Notes: generated by a model not told the origin, from the sequence alone. 7,481 nt of DNA from Phycisphaerales bacterium (GCA_028288775.1 JAQGHP010000284.1:1-7481); one strand, 5' to 3'. Counted from the first letter of the stretch, positions 1-6,715 are shown. Translations and numbers: made by a program.

Positions 1-54
1 GGCTAACAGAAAGGCGGCCCGCATCACCTTCCGTGGCGACTTGGAGGTCAACAT
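1..54 (-). CDS. 5' fragment of a possible exported protein (N-terminus only)
   Basis: Reading the minus strand leftwards from an ATG at 54-52 gives 18 codons without a stop before the window edge: MLTSKSPRKVMRAAFLLA. The shape is that of a signal peptide or signal anchor: Ser/Lys/Arg-rich start followed by the beginning of a hydrophobic stretch (AAFLLA). A second in-frame ATG at 24-22 is preceded by GGAAGG only two bases away, so the start is uncertain, and no ribosome binding site precedes the first ATG. It would be transcribed in the same direction as the hydrolase gene at 299-1984, 244 bp downstream of it. With only 18 codons this could be chance; the other strand is also open here. No function can be assigned. 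Confidence 0.33.
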   Translation of the reverse strand, partial: MLTSKSPRKVMRAAFLLA

Positions 55-122
55 GATACGAGTAATACGTCAGCCGTCGCAGCCGCGACGAAGCGAACTC
101 GACGGGAAGGTCGAGACAGAGC

Positions 123-208
123 ACTCCCGACCCCTTTACGGGTGGCCTTTAGCGGGTACATGGAAAAGACTCCCGACCCCCTTACGGGTCCGACCCCCTT
201 ACGGGTGG
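123..208. repeat. Cluster of three 17-bp GC-rich hairpin repeats
   Basis: The 17-mer CCGACCCCCTTACGGGT occurs twice in perfect tandem at 173-189 and 190-206. A third copy at 127-143 has one change (CCCCC to CCCCT). Copies 1 and 2 are both preceded by ACTC, and copies 1 and 3 are both followed by GG. Each copy is a short inverted repeat: copy 2 reads GACCC-CCTTAC-GGGTC (175-190), a 5-bp stem with a 6-base loop, and the other two form 4-bp stems. A partial inverted match to the shared word CTCCCGACC (124-132 and 170-178) is present as GGTCGGGAG at 260-268. On the minus strand the central hairpin is followed closely by TCTTTT, so weak terminator activity for the hydrolase gene is conceivable. 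The surrounding 55-298 holds no convincing gene. The cluster looks like a short interspersed repeat family; copy number elsewhere in the genome is unknown. Confidence 0.75.
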
Positions 209-298
209 CGGCCCAGCCCTCGACGCGATCACTTACAGCCAGTTTGCCCGGCCCAAAGTGGTCGGGAGCACCCTTGCGCATTGCCTCCTTCTTCGGCT

Positions 299-1984
299 TT
301 ATTGGGGGTTGGGCCGCGATGGGAAGCGGGTGGAGGGAATGGCCGGGGCCGGCGATGGGCCCTGCATGACGGGCGAGACGGGGGCCGCGCCCTGCGACTT
401 GAAGAAGGCGATGCCGCCGGGGATTCCCTGCTGGATCATCGACTGATAATGCCCGCCGCGGGGAACCCTTTGGAATTGCACGGTCTTGCCGGCGCTATGG
501 AGGGCATCGGCGAAGGCCTGGTTGTCGGGGGTGGGCACGTTCGTGTCGTCGTCGGCGTGAAAGAGATAGATGGGGCAGGCGAAATCGTCAACGTGACGGA
601 TGGGGGACACGCGGGCGGCAAAGTCGGATGCGCCGCGGACCAGGCTGTTCATCTTGGCAAGGTCGCCGCCCCAGCGGGCGACGACGTCGCACGCCGGGGC
701 GTACGCCGCGACGGCGCGGATGCGGTGGTCGGCGGCGGCAAGGTCCAGCGCGACGACGGCGGCGGAACTGTGGCCCGCGGCGTAGAGGCGGGCGGGGTCC
801 ACGGCGGGCACTTTCGCCAGCACGTACTCGATCGCCGCGTGCGCGTTGGCGAGCCCGCCGTCGGCGGCCATGAATTGCGACACGGGGCCGGCGAGGCGTG
901 TGAAGGGGATGCCGCCCTGCGTGTCGCCCGGCACGTCGCCGCTCAAATCGTAATTGACGACGGCGAAGCCCTGGCGGGCGTAGGGGAGGTGCTCGGGGTC
1001 GTTAACGGCGTCGTCTATGGATGATCCATGCAGGAGCCGCGTGCCGGCGGGGGCGATGAAAACGCACGGCAGCGAATGCGGCGCGCGCGGGCCGGCGGGC
1101 AGGTAGAGCTTGATGCGCATCGGGAGGCCCGGCCCCGTCCCGCCGATGGTCATCGGGTAGACGTCAACCGTCCCGTTCGCGGCTTTCATCGGCGGCGGCA
1201 GTTCCGGATAGACGGGCATCGAAGGACCGCTCTTGAATCCCGAGTTCAATGCGGCAAACGAAGGGGAGTTGCTGATCTTGCGGGCAACGTTTCGGACGAC
1301 GATCCCTACGCCTACGGCGACGATCAACACTACTGCGACGCAAACGGTCAGCACGATCTGCCAGGTTTTAAGTCCGCGCGGGCGCGTGGCTTTGGCGACA
1401 GCCGGGGCGGCGGAGACGCGCGCCCCGGTGCGTTTATCGAAACCGCAGTTGGTGCAGAAGACCGCCGTCGAGGCCATCGGCGCGCCGCACGCGGGGCATG
1501 CGCCGGTCGCCTCCTTGGCAATGACGGGAGGCGGGACCGGCGCGGGGCGCGGCTTGGCCTTGGGAAGGGGCGGGGGAACGGGAACTGTGGATGCCGGCAC
1601 AGGTGCGGGGGATCGGGTGACCAGGGCGGATGCGGCGCGCGCGGCCGGCGCTTTCGCGGGGCGCGGTGGAGGGGCCGGTGGGACGGGGCGCGGCGATGCG
1701 GTGGCTTTAGCCGCCGCGGGTGCGGGAGCGGATGCGGGCGGGGGCGAGACGCGCGGCGCAGTCGCTTTAGCGGGCGCAGCGGGAGGCGTCGTTAGCGCAG
1801 GGCGCGCGGCTGGGGCGGACTTGGTTACAGCGAGGGCGGGCGCAGGCGCGGCGGCTTGCGCATCGCTTGCGGCGGGGACGGTGTTCACCGTTCCGCACGC
1901 CTTGCACTTGCCGCGCTTGCCGGCCATCTGGGCGTCGACCTTGAATTGCTTGCCGCAACCGGCGCATGCGAATTCGATCGTCAT
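299..1984 (-). CDS. Membrane-anchored zinc-ribbon alpha/beta hydrolase
   Basis: 561 aa in four parts. Residues 7-30 form a zinc ribbon (C7-x2-C10, C27-x2-C30). Residues 35-160 are a low-complexity Pro/Ala/Lys linker. Residues 163-180 are a second zinc ribbon (C163-x2-C166, C177-x2-C180). One membrane helix spans about 208-231, flanked by basic residues on both sides. From about 275 to 530 lies an alpha/beta-hydrolase domain of the dienelactone hydrolase/prolyl-oligopeptidase type. Its likely catalytic triad is S406 in GHSSA (alanine replaces the last glycine of GxSxG), D480 in HADDDTNVP, and H512 in GGH. The tail from 531 is again Pro-rich. I infer that the zinc ribbons face the cytoplasm and the hydrolase lies outside. 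The substrate is unknown; an esterase or peptidase role is equally possible. The start is chosen because the first ribbon begins five residues after it; no Shine-Dalgarno site precedes it. It lies 81 bp downstream of the DUF1440 gene on the same strand and may share its transcript. Confidence 0.85.
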   Translation of the reverse strand: MTIEFACAGCGKQFKVDAQMAGKRGKCKACGTVNTVPAASDAQAAAPAPALAVTKSAPAARPALTTPPAAPAKATAPRVSPPPASAPAPAAAKATASPRPVPPAPPPRPAKAPAARAASALVTRSPAPVPASTVPVPPPLPKAKPRPAPVPPPVIAKEATGACPACGAPMASTAVFCTNCGFDKRTGARVSAAPAVAKATRPRGLKTWQIVLTVCVAVVLIVAVGVGIVVRNVARKISNSPSFAALNSGFKSGPSMPVYPELPPPMKAANGTVDVYPMTIGGTGPGLPMRIKLYLPAGPRAPHSLPCVFIAPAGTRLLHGSSIDDAVNDPEHLPYARQGFAVVNYDLSGDVPGDTQGGIPFTRLAGPVSQFMAADGGLANAHAAIEYVLAKVPAVDPARLYAAGHSSAAVVALDLAAADHRIRAVAAYAPACDVVARWGGDLAKMNSLVRGASDFAARVSPIRHVDDFACPIYLFHADDDTNVPTPDNQAFADALHSAGKTVQFQRVPRGGHYQSMIQQGIPGGIAFFKSQGAAPVSPVMQGPSPAPAIPSTRFPSRPNPQ

Positions 1985-2013
1985 GTTGGATTTTGTGGCT
2001 GAGGACTGAAGTC

Positions 2014-2032
2014 ACCCCGCCCGCCGCGGGGT
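2014..2032. other. Perfect GC hairpin in the gap between two minus-strand genes
   Basis: ACCCCGC-CCGCC-GCGGGGT forms a perfect 7-bp stem with a 5-base loop. It lies 29 bases upstream of the hydrolase start and 35 bases downstream of the DUF1440 stop. On the minus strand it is not followed by a run of T, so it is not a classical intrinsic terminator. It may be an RNA stem in the hydrolase leader, a processing or pausing site, or chance in GC-rich sequence. Confidence 0.4.
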
Positions 2033-2065
2033 TGCCATGGGAGAGTCTATCAGCAGTGGGGGTTT

Positions 2066-2602
2066 TTACAGCGCGGCGCGCACCATTCGCCTGACCGACT
2101 CAGCAGTAAGCCCATAGACCAGGTGCGATGCGAAGGCCGACAGGTGTGTCTTCGGGGGATATTGGGTGGGGGGCTTGGAGAGTTTCAACATCGGCACCGC
2201 GACCTCATCGCCTAAAAGCCAGACGGCCGAGCTGTAGAGCGTTCCGTAACACGCGGTAGCGACGGGCATCTCTTCGGCAAGTGCGCCGTAGAGCGCGCCG
2301 ACCAGCATGCCGTACCCGTAATGCACGGCCGGCTCGGCGATCTTCTTTTCCTCTTCGGTCAGCCGGTGGTGCAGGACGCGCTCCGAGACCTTTTCGGCGA
2401 GCACCGCGGTGGCGGGCTCGTTCCCTTGAGACTGGCTCCGCGCCGGCCTATTGTCCCCCGGCGATTCGTCCTGTTCAGTTTGTTGGTCGGGTTCCGACTT
2501 TTTGGCAGAAATTTTGCCCAGGAGAGTCTGAAACAAGTTCATCGTCCACGAACCGGCCAATCCGCCCAGTGTGCCGGCGGTTGCGCCTTTGCAGAGGCGC
2601 AT
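2066..2602 (-). CDS. DUF1440 (YagU-like) membrane protein
   Basis: 178 aa from the chosen start. The N-terminal CKGATAGTLGGLAGSWTMNLFQ, HYGYGMLVGALYGAL (94-108), the following small-residue helix ending in VWLLGDE (127-133) and VP, and the C-terminal SHLVYGLTAESVRR match what I recall of the DUF1440/YagU family of inner-membrane proteins. Three or four hydrophobic segments are visible (about 6-25, 94-110, 114-131, 154-165). Residues 30-70 are a hydrophilic, probably disordered insert rich in Gln, Glu, Ser and Asp between the first and second helices. Start choice: the ATG at 2602 has AGGAGAA (2618-2612) nine bases upstream. In-frame ATGs at 2674 and 2749 have no ribosome binding site, and the last would overlap the egtB start. 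The molecular role of DUF1440 proteins is poorly known; YagU of Escherichia coli has been linked to acid resistance. Confidence 0.78.
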   Translation of the reverse strand: MRLCKGATAGTLGGLAGSWTMNLFQTLLGKISAKKSEPDQQTEQDESPGDNRPARSQSQGNEPATAVLAEKVSERVLHHRLTEEEKKIAEPAVHYGYGMLVGALYGALAEEMPVATACYGTLYSSAVWLLGDEVAVPMLKLSKPPTQYPPKTHLSAFASHLVYGLTAESVRRMVRAAL

Positions 2603-2747
2603 GGCTTCCGATTCTCCTAGTAGCCTGCGCTGTTGTCTCAACATGGCACCCGGTTTGAATGTGGCCGTGTTCATGGAGGGCTTGGGGGTGCAACCGACAT
2701 GCCTATGGATGGGGCAATCTTTTGTCGTATGTGAAGCTGGAGAAATC
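2603..2747. promoter_or_regulatory. Divergent intergenic region between the DUF1440 gene and egtB
   Basis: This 145-bp stretch separates two divergently transcribed genes and must hold, or lie next to, the promoters for both. It contains the AGGAGAA ribosome binding site of the DUF1440 gene (2612-2618, minus strand) and the GGAG site of egtB (2739-2742). I see no convincing sigma-70 pair; the best plus-strand candidate, TTGGGG (2682-2687) with TATGGA (2704-2709) at a 16-base spacing, is weak. No clear operator palindrome was found. If the DUF1440 gene really begins at 2674, the region shrinks to 73 bp. Confidence 0.35.
2739..2742 (+). promoter_or_regulatory. Ribosome binding site fixing the egtB start
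   Basis: GGAG lies five bases before the ATG at 2748. The reading frame stays open upstream to 2571, but those 59 codons precede the conserved domain and overlap the divergent gene's leader. This site therefore favours 2748 as the start. Confidence 0.65.
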
Positions 2748-4046
2748 ATGGGTCTGCCCGAGGCACAGGCCGAATCAACGATGGGGAAATGCGACGACCT
2801 GCGCCATGATTTCCTCCGCCGGTATGAGCAAATCCGTTCGGCGACGGAGGCGCTGTGTGATCCGCTTATAACTGAGGATTACATCGTGCAGTCGATGCCG
2901 GACGTGAGCCCGACGAAATGGCACCTTGCACATACAAGCTGGTTCTTCGAGACGTTTTTTCTTAAGGCCCATTTGGGCGGCTACCGCGAGTTCAATCCGC
3001 ATTTCGGCTACCTGTTTAATTCATATTACGTGACAGTCGGCGATCGTCATTGCCGGCAGAACCGCGGCCAACTTAGCCGGCCGACGGTGGAGGAAGTGTA
3101 CGCGTACCGCCGGCACACCGATGAGCACATGCGGCGACTGCTTCGCGACCTGCCGGATGCGGGTCTTGCCGCCCTCGCGCCGGTCATTGAGCTGGGATTG
3201 AACCACGAGCAGCAGCATCAGGAATTGATGCTGATGGACATCAAGCACGTGTTCTGGGTGAACCCAATGCGGCCCGCGTACCTGCCGCGGAAAGCGGCGG
3301 CGCAGAGCGAAGCGCCGCCCATGCGATGGCAGGAATTTGCCGGGGGCGTTTGCTGGGTTGGCCACGAGGGGGAGGGCTTCGCGTTCGACAACGAGGGGCC
3401 GCGCCATCGCGAATTCCTCGAACCCTTCGCTCTCGCTTCGCGGCTGGTGACGAACGGAGAGTACCAGGCGTTTATCGACGATGGCGGCTACCGCCGGCCG
3501 GAATTGTGGCTGTCGACGGGGTGGGCGACGTGCGCCGCCGAGCAGTGGAACGCGCCCCTTTACTGGATCAGCGAGGACGGGAAATGGGTGCATCACACGC
3601 TAGCGGGGCTGCGGGCGGTGGAGCGGGATGAGCCGGTCTGTCACGTGAGCTATTTCGAGGCGGACGCGTTCGCGCGGTGGGCCGGGGGAAGGCTGGCGAG
3701 CGAGATGGAATGGGAGGAGGCGGCCGACGGTGTCGCGATCGAAGGAAATTTCGTCGAGGACGGGTTTCATCATCCCGTTGTGGCCAGCGCCGGTGCGGGC
3801 GGATTGCAGCAGATGTTTGGCGACGTTTGGGAGTGGACGCGCAGCCCGTACGCGGGGTATCCGGGCTATCGGCCGTCGGCGGGGGCGCTGGGGGAATACA
3901 ACGGCAAATTCATGTGCAACCAGTTTGTGCTGCGGGGCGGGTCGGCGGTGACGCCGGGGTCGCACGTCCGGCGGACCTACCGCAACTTCTTCGCGCCCGA
4001 CGCGCGCTGGCAGTTCGCGGGCATTCGATTGGCGAGGGAAGCATGA
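2748..4046 (+). CDS. egtB: Ergothioneine synthase EgtB (non-heme iron sulfoxide synthase)
   Basis: 432 aa, full length for the family. EgtB uses one Fe(II) and O2 to join hercynine (made by EgtD) to a thiol donor, giving a sulfoxide intermediate of ergothioneine in the cytoplasm. Residues about 20-165 are the DinB-like helical domain: the likely iron ligands are H62 in KWHLAH and H153/H157 in the HEQQH motif. Residues about 198-430 are the FGE-sulfatase-like domain, with GDVWEWTRSPY (358-368), VLRGGSA (394-400) and a C-terminal RWQFAGIRLAR. A tyrosine pair, Y93-Y94, sits in NSYYVTVGDRH. It is the first gene of the plus-strand run; its TGA (4044-4046) overlaps the egtD ATG, implying translational coupling. 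The sulfur donor (gamma-glutamylcysteine or free cysteine) cannot be settled by eye, but no egtA or egtC lies here. The start at 2748 is supported by GGAG five bases upstream. Confidence 0.95.
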   Translation: MGLPEAQAESTMGKCDDLRHDFLRRYEQIRSATEALCDPLITEDYIVQSMPDVSPTKWHLAHTSWFFETFFLKAHLGGYREFNPHFGYLFNSYYVTVGDRHCRQNRGQLSRPTVEEVYAYRRHTDEHMRRLLRDLPDAGLAALAPVIELGLNHEQQHQELMLMDIKHVFWVNPMRPAYLPRKAAAQSEAPPMRWQEFAGGVCWVGHEGEGFAFDNEGPRHREFLEPFALASRLVTNGEYQAFIDDGGYRRPELWLSTGWATCAAEQWNAPLYWISEDGKWVHHTLAGLRAVERDEPVCHVSYFEADAFARWAGGRLASEMEWEEAADGVAIEGNFVEDGFHHPVVASAGAGGLQQMFGDVWEWTRSPYAGYPGYRPSAGALGEYNGKFMCNQFVLRGGSAVTPGSHVRRTYRNFFAPDARWQFAGIRLAREA

Positions 4047-5032
4047 CGATGAATTGGACGGCGGTGGGGCTGGAAGACGTTGCGCCTGTGGTCAAACCCG
4101 ACCGCGGCGAGCGCGAGGCGTTTGCCGAGGAGGTCCGGCGCGGGCTGCGGAGGGCTCGCAAGGAATTGCCCTGCAAGTTCTTTTACGATGCGCATGGGTC
4201 GCAGCTCTTCAATCGTATTTGCGATCTCGATGAATATTACCTTACGCGCACCGAGACGGGCATTTTGATGCGCTACGCCGGCGAGATCGCTCAGGCGCTC
4301 GGGCCGCGCTGTACGCTCATTGAATACGGCAGCGGCAGCAGCATCAAGACGCGCATCCTGCTCGACCGCGCGAAGGACCTGGCGGGATACGTGCCGATTG
4401 ACATTTCCCGCTCGCATCTCGATGCCGCGGCCCGACAGATCCGGCTCGAATACCCGGGACTGGCGGTGCTGCCGGTCTGTGCGGATTACACGCAATCGTT
4501 CGATCTGCCGGCGCGCTGCGCCACGGGCCGGCGGTGCGTATTCTTTCCTGGCTCGACCATCGGTAACTTCGAGCCGGAGGCGGCCCGCGATTTCCTGCGC
4601 GGCATTCGCGCCCAGTGCGGCAGCGACGGCGCGCTGCTGATTGGTGTGGATCTGAAGAAGGACCCGGCGCTGCTGCACCGCGCGTATAACGATCGCGAGG
4701 GCGTGACGGCACAGTTCAACCTCAATTTGCTCGCGCGCATGAACCGGGAATTGGACGGGGACTTTAATCTCTCGCAGTTCGCGCATTACGCGTTTTATCA
4801 CCCGGGCCGCGGGCGGATCGAGATGCATTTGGCGAGTTTGTGCGATCAGGACGCGTGGGCGGCGGGCGAGCAATTCCATTTCCGGGAGGGCGAGGCGATC
4901 TTTACCGAAAGCTCATACAAGTACACGCCGCAGGAATTCGAGCGGCTCGCCACCGATGCCGGGTACCGCGTCGAGCACCGGTGGACCGACTCGCGGCGAT
5001 GGTTTAGCGTGCAGTTGCTTCGAGCGGTATGA
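4043..5032 (+). CDS. egtD: L-histidine N(alpha)-methyltransferase EgtD
   Basis: 329 aa, close to the roughly 320 aa usual for the family. It transfers three methyl groups from S-adenosylmethionine to the alpha-amino group of histidine, giving hercynine, the substrate of EgtB. Visible hallmarks: CKFFYDAHGSQLF (44-56), EYYLTRTE (64-71), the SAM-binding loop EYGSGSSIKT (94-103), PIDIS (118-122), FFPGSTIGNFEP (167-178), KKDPALLHRAYND (205-217) and IFTESSYKY (286-294). By alignment with the mycobacterial enzyme as I remember it, Y65, N175, Y215, E289 and S291 match the histidine-binding residues, so the enzyme looks intact. The start ATG overlaps the egtB stop by four bases and has GAGG (4034-4037) five bases upstream. 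Its own TGA overlaps the nnrD ATG in the same way. Together with egtB it forms the conserved core of ergothioneine synthesis. Confidence 0.95.
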   Translation: MTMNWTAVGLEDVAPVVKPDRGEREAFAEEVRRGLRRARKELPCKFFYDAHGSQLFNRICDLDEYYLTRTETGILMRYAGEIAQALGPRCTLIEYGSGSSIKTRILLDRAKDLAGYVPIDISRSHLDAAARQIRLEYPGLAVLPVCADYTQSFDLPARCATGRRCVFFPGSTIGNFEPEAARDFLRGIRAQCGSDGALLIGVDLKKDPALLHRAYNDREGVTAQFNLNLLARMNRELDGDFNLSQFAHYAFYHPGRGRIEMHLASLCDQDAWAAGEQFHFREGEAIFTESSYKYTPQEFERLATDAGYRVEHRWTDSRRWFSVQLLRAV

Positions 5033-5910
5033 TGGCGGAAATGAACCGCATAAACACGACTCCGCCGCTCCCCGCCCGGCCGGCGGATGGGCATAAGGGA
5101 ATGTTCGGCCGCGTGCTGGTGGTGGGGGGCAATGAGGCGATGGTCGGCGCGCCGGTGATGGCCGGGACCGCGGCACTGCGCATGGGCGCGGGTCTGGTTC
5201 AAGTGGCGCTTTCCCGCTCAATCCTGGCGGCGGCACTTTCGATCACGCCGGAACTCATCGGAATGGCACTGGGCAAAGGCGCGGGGAAGCGGGCGCTGCT
5301 CGATGCTGGCGAAGCGGCGGATGCGCTGGTCGTCGGGCCGGGCTTGGGCAGATCGCCGGTGGCGGAGGAGCGGGTGCTGCGCCTGATTCGCCTTGAGAAG
5401 CCGGCGGTGTTCGACGCGGACGCGCTGAACATTCTCGCGGCGGGGAAGAAGTGGCCGACGACCTTCAAGGCCAGGGCGGTCCTCACCCCCCACCCGGGCG
5501 AGATGGCACGGTTGGGCAAACTAATCAATCGCACCGAAGTCCCAAGCGATGATGAGGGCCGCATTGCGATCGCCACGGAGGCCGCGAAGGCGTTCGGGCA
5601 GGTCGTTGTGCTGAAGGGTAGCCGCACGGTGGTGACGGATGGCGAGCGCGTCTACGTCAACACCACCGGGAACAGCAGTCTCTCCAAGGCCGGCACGGGC
5701 GACGTGCTGAGCGGGGTGATCGGGGCGCTGCTCGGGCAGAAGGTCGGCGGCTTTGAGGCCGCGTGCATCGGGGCCCATCTCCATGGCAGGGCGGGGGAAA
5801 TCGCCGGGGAGAAGCTGGGTATGCGGTGCGTGCTGGCGCGCGAGGTGATCGACGCGCTGCCGGCGGCCATCCGCGAGTATGAGGCGGCGCATCCGGCGTC
5901 GGCCGAGTAA
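5029..5910 (+). CDS. nnrD: ADP-dependent (S)-NAD(P)H-hydrate dehydratase
   Basis: 293 aa, the YjeF C-terminal (ribokinase-like) domain alone; the NnrE epimerase domain found fused in E. coli YjeF is absent. The enzyme dehydrates damaged NADHX/NADPHX back to NAD(P)H using ADP. Motifs in order: GHKGMFGRVLVVGG (21-34), RMGAGLVQVA (51-60), VVGPGLGR (101-108), VFDADALN (127-134), LTPHPGEM (152-159), VVLKGSRTVV (193-202), and the nucleotide/catalytic loop SKAGTGDVLSG (219-229, with D225), then AHLHGRAGE (249-257). All family signatures are present. The start at 5029 overlaps the egtD stop (ATGA); ATGs at 5032 and 5041 are alternatives, but the only purine-rich stretch before 5041 is too close to it. 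No clear terminator follows; a 5-bp stem at 5927-5931/5949-5953 has a long loop and no T run. An NnrE partner is expected elsewhere. Confidence 0.93.
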   Translation: MMAEMNRINTTPPLPARPADGHKGMFGRVLVVGGNEAMVGAPVMAGTAALRMGAGLVQVALSRSILAAALSITPELIGMALGKGAGKRALLDAGEAADALVVGPGLGRSPVAEERVLRLIRLEKPAVFDADALNILAAGKKWPTTFKARAVLTPHPGEMARLGKLINRTEVPSDDEGRIAIATEAAKAFGQVVVLKGSRTVVTDGERVYVNTTGNSSLSKAGTGDVLSGVIGALLGQKVGGFEAACIGAHLHGRAGEIAGEKLGMRCVLAREVIDALPAAIREYEAAHPASAE

Positions 5911-6031
5911 ACTTCACGAAAGCCCCGTAGGAAATTTCGGGTCCGTAGCCTACCATCGTCGTGCGGGTTGGACGGAACCTCCGCCCGCCGCCGCGCTCGT
6001 GTTTGCCTCGATTCACCCCGGAGACTCCCCG

Positions 6032-6640
6032 ATGTCCGCCCCGATCGAGCGCCCGCGTGCGGCTCTTTTGCTTGTTGATTTTCAATTCGACTTCCTCAGC
6101 CCGCAGGGCCGGCTGCCGGTCGATGCGCAGCAGGCGCGGGCAATGCTGGTCGTGGCCAACCGCCTGATCGAGGCGTCGCCGCGGCTCGGGTATGAAGTGG
6201 CGTACGTTGGCAACGAATTCGCCCCGCGCGATTTCCCGGCTAACTGGTTCCGCAGGAACGCCGCGATCCGCGGCACGCCCGGCGCGGCGCTCGACCCGGC
6301 GCTGCGGCGGGTCCCGGGCGCGCCGTATTTCCCCAAAGGCCGTAGTGACGCCTTCAGCAACACGGGCTTGGAAGGGTTTCTGGATTCCCATGCCGTCGGG
6401 CGGCTCATCGTGGCCGGCGCCCATGCGGATGCGTGCGTGCTCCGCACGGCTCTGAGCGCGCTGCGCCGCGGGTACCAGGTGGCCGTTCCGGAAGACGCGG
6501 TCGCTGCGGCGAGCGGATCGCGCCGCGAGCGGGCGCTGGTACGCCTGCGGCGGGCGGGCGCGCGGGTGCTTCCCGCCGACGAACTTCTTGCCCACGGGCA
6601 GGCGGAAGACGGGGTCGAGGTGATGCTGTCCGCCGGCTAA
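6032..6640 (+). CDS. Isochorismatase-fold cysteine hydrolase
   Basis: 202 aa, normal for the isochorismatase-like hydrolase superfamily. The catalytic triad is visible as D16 (LLLVDFQFDF), K102 (YFPKGRSDAF) and C135 (AGAHADACVLRTAL), followed by the usual GYQVAVPEDAVAA. Members cleave amides, ureas or vinyl ethers; the substrate cannot be told here. The metal-binding Asp-x-His...His of nicotinamidases is not visible at the expected place (residues 60-72 read GNEFAPRDFPANW), which argues against PncA. The start is chosen for GGAG (6020-6023) eight bases upstream and because the first strand of the fold starts ten residues later; the frame extends upstream but those codons overlap the nnrD end. 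It follows nnrD by 121 bp, so it may be a separate unit or the tail of the same operon. Confidence 0.85.
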   Translation: MSAPIERPRAALLLVDFQFDFLSPQGRLPVDAQQARAMLVVANRLIEASPRLGYEVAYVGNEFAPRDFPANWFRRNAAIRGTPGAALDPALRRVPGAPYFPKGRSDAFSNTGLEGFLDSHAVGRLIVAGAHADACVLRTALSALRRGYQVAVPEDAVAAASGSRRERALVRLRRAGARVLPADELLAHGQAEDGVEVMLSAG

Positions 6641-6715
6641 CAGCATGCCGACGCCGCAATATTCCGGGGTTCCGTGCGTTGCGATGGATGGACGAATGTG
6701 CCGCGGCGTGTCACA

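Noticed and set aside
123..208. CRISPR array
   Set aside because: Only three short copies, spaced 17 and 46 bases apart without regular spacers, and no cas genes nearby.
48..281. Small minus-strand open frame across the repeat cluster
   Set aside because: Its protein only reflects the DNA repeat (ATRKGVG twice) and there is no ribosome binding site; the repeats are better seen as non-coding.
41..1024. Plus-strand open frame of 327 codons opposite the hydrolase
   Set aside because: It needs a TTG start, runs through the repeat cluster, and gives a Gly/Arg/Val-rich product antisense to a gene with a full catalytic triad.
1028..2009. Plus-strand Arg/Gly/Ala-rich open frames opposite the Pro/Ala linker and zinc ribbons
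   Set aside because: These are reflections of the low-complexity GC-rich linker of the minus-strand gene.
2571..2747. N-terminal extension of EgtB by 59 codons
   Set aside because: The extra residues match nothing in the family, overlap the leader and possible start of the divergent gene, and a GGAG site five bases before 2748 supports the shorter form.
5911..6031. Intrinsic terminator after nnrD
   Set aside because: The only stem found (5927-5931 with 5949-5953) has five pairs, a 17-base loop and no T run.
6032..6640. Nicotinamidase (PncA)
   Set aside because: The metal-binding Asp-x-His...His is not visible after the second strand; only the general Asp-Lys-Cys triad of the superfamily is present.
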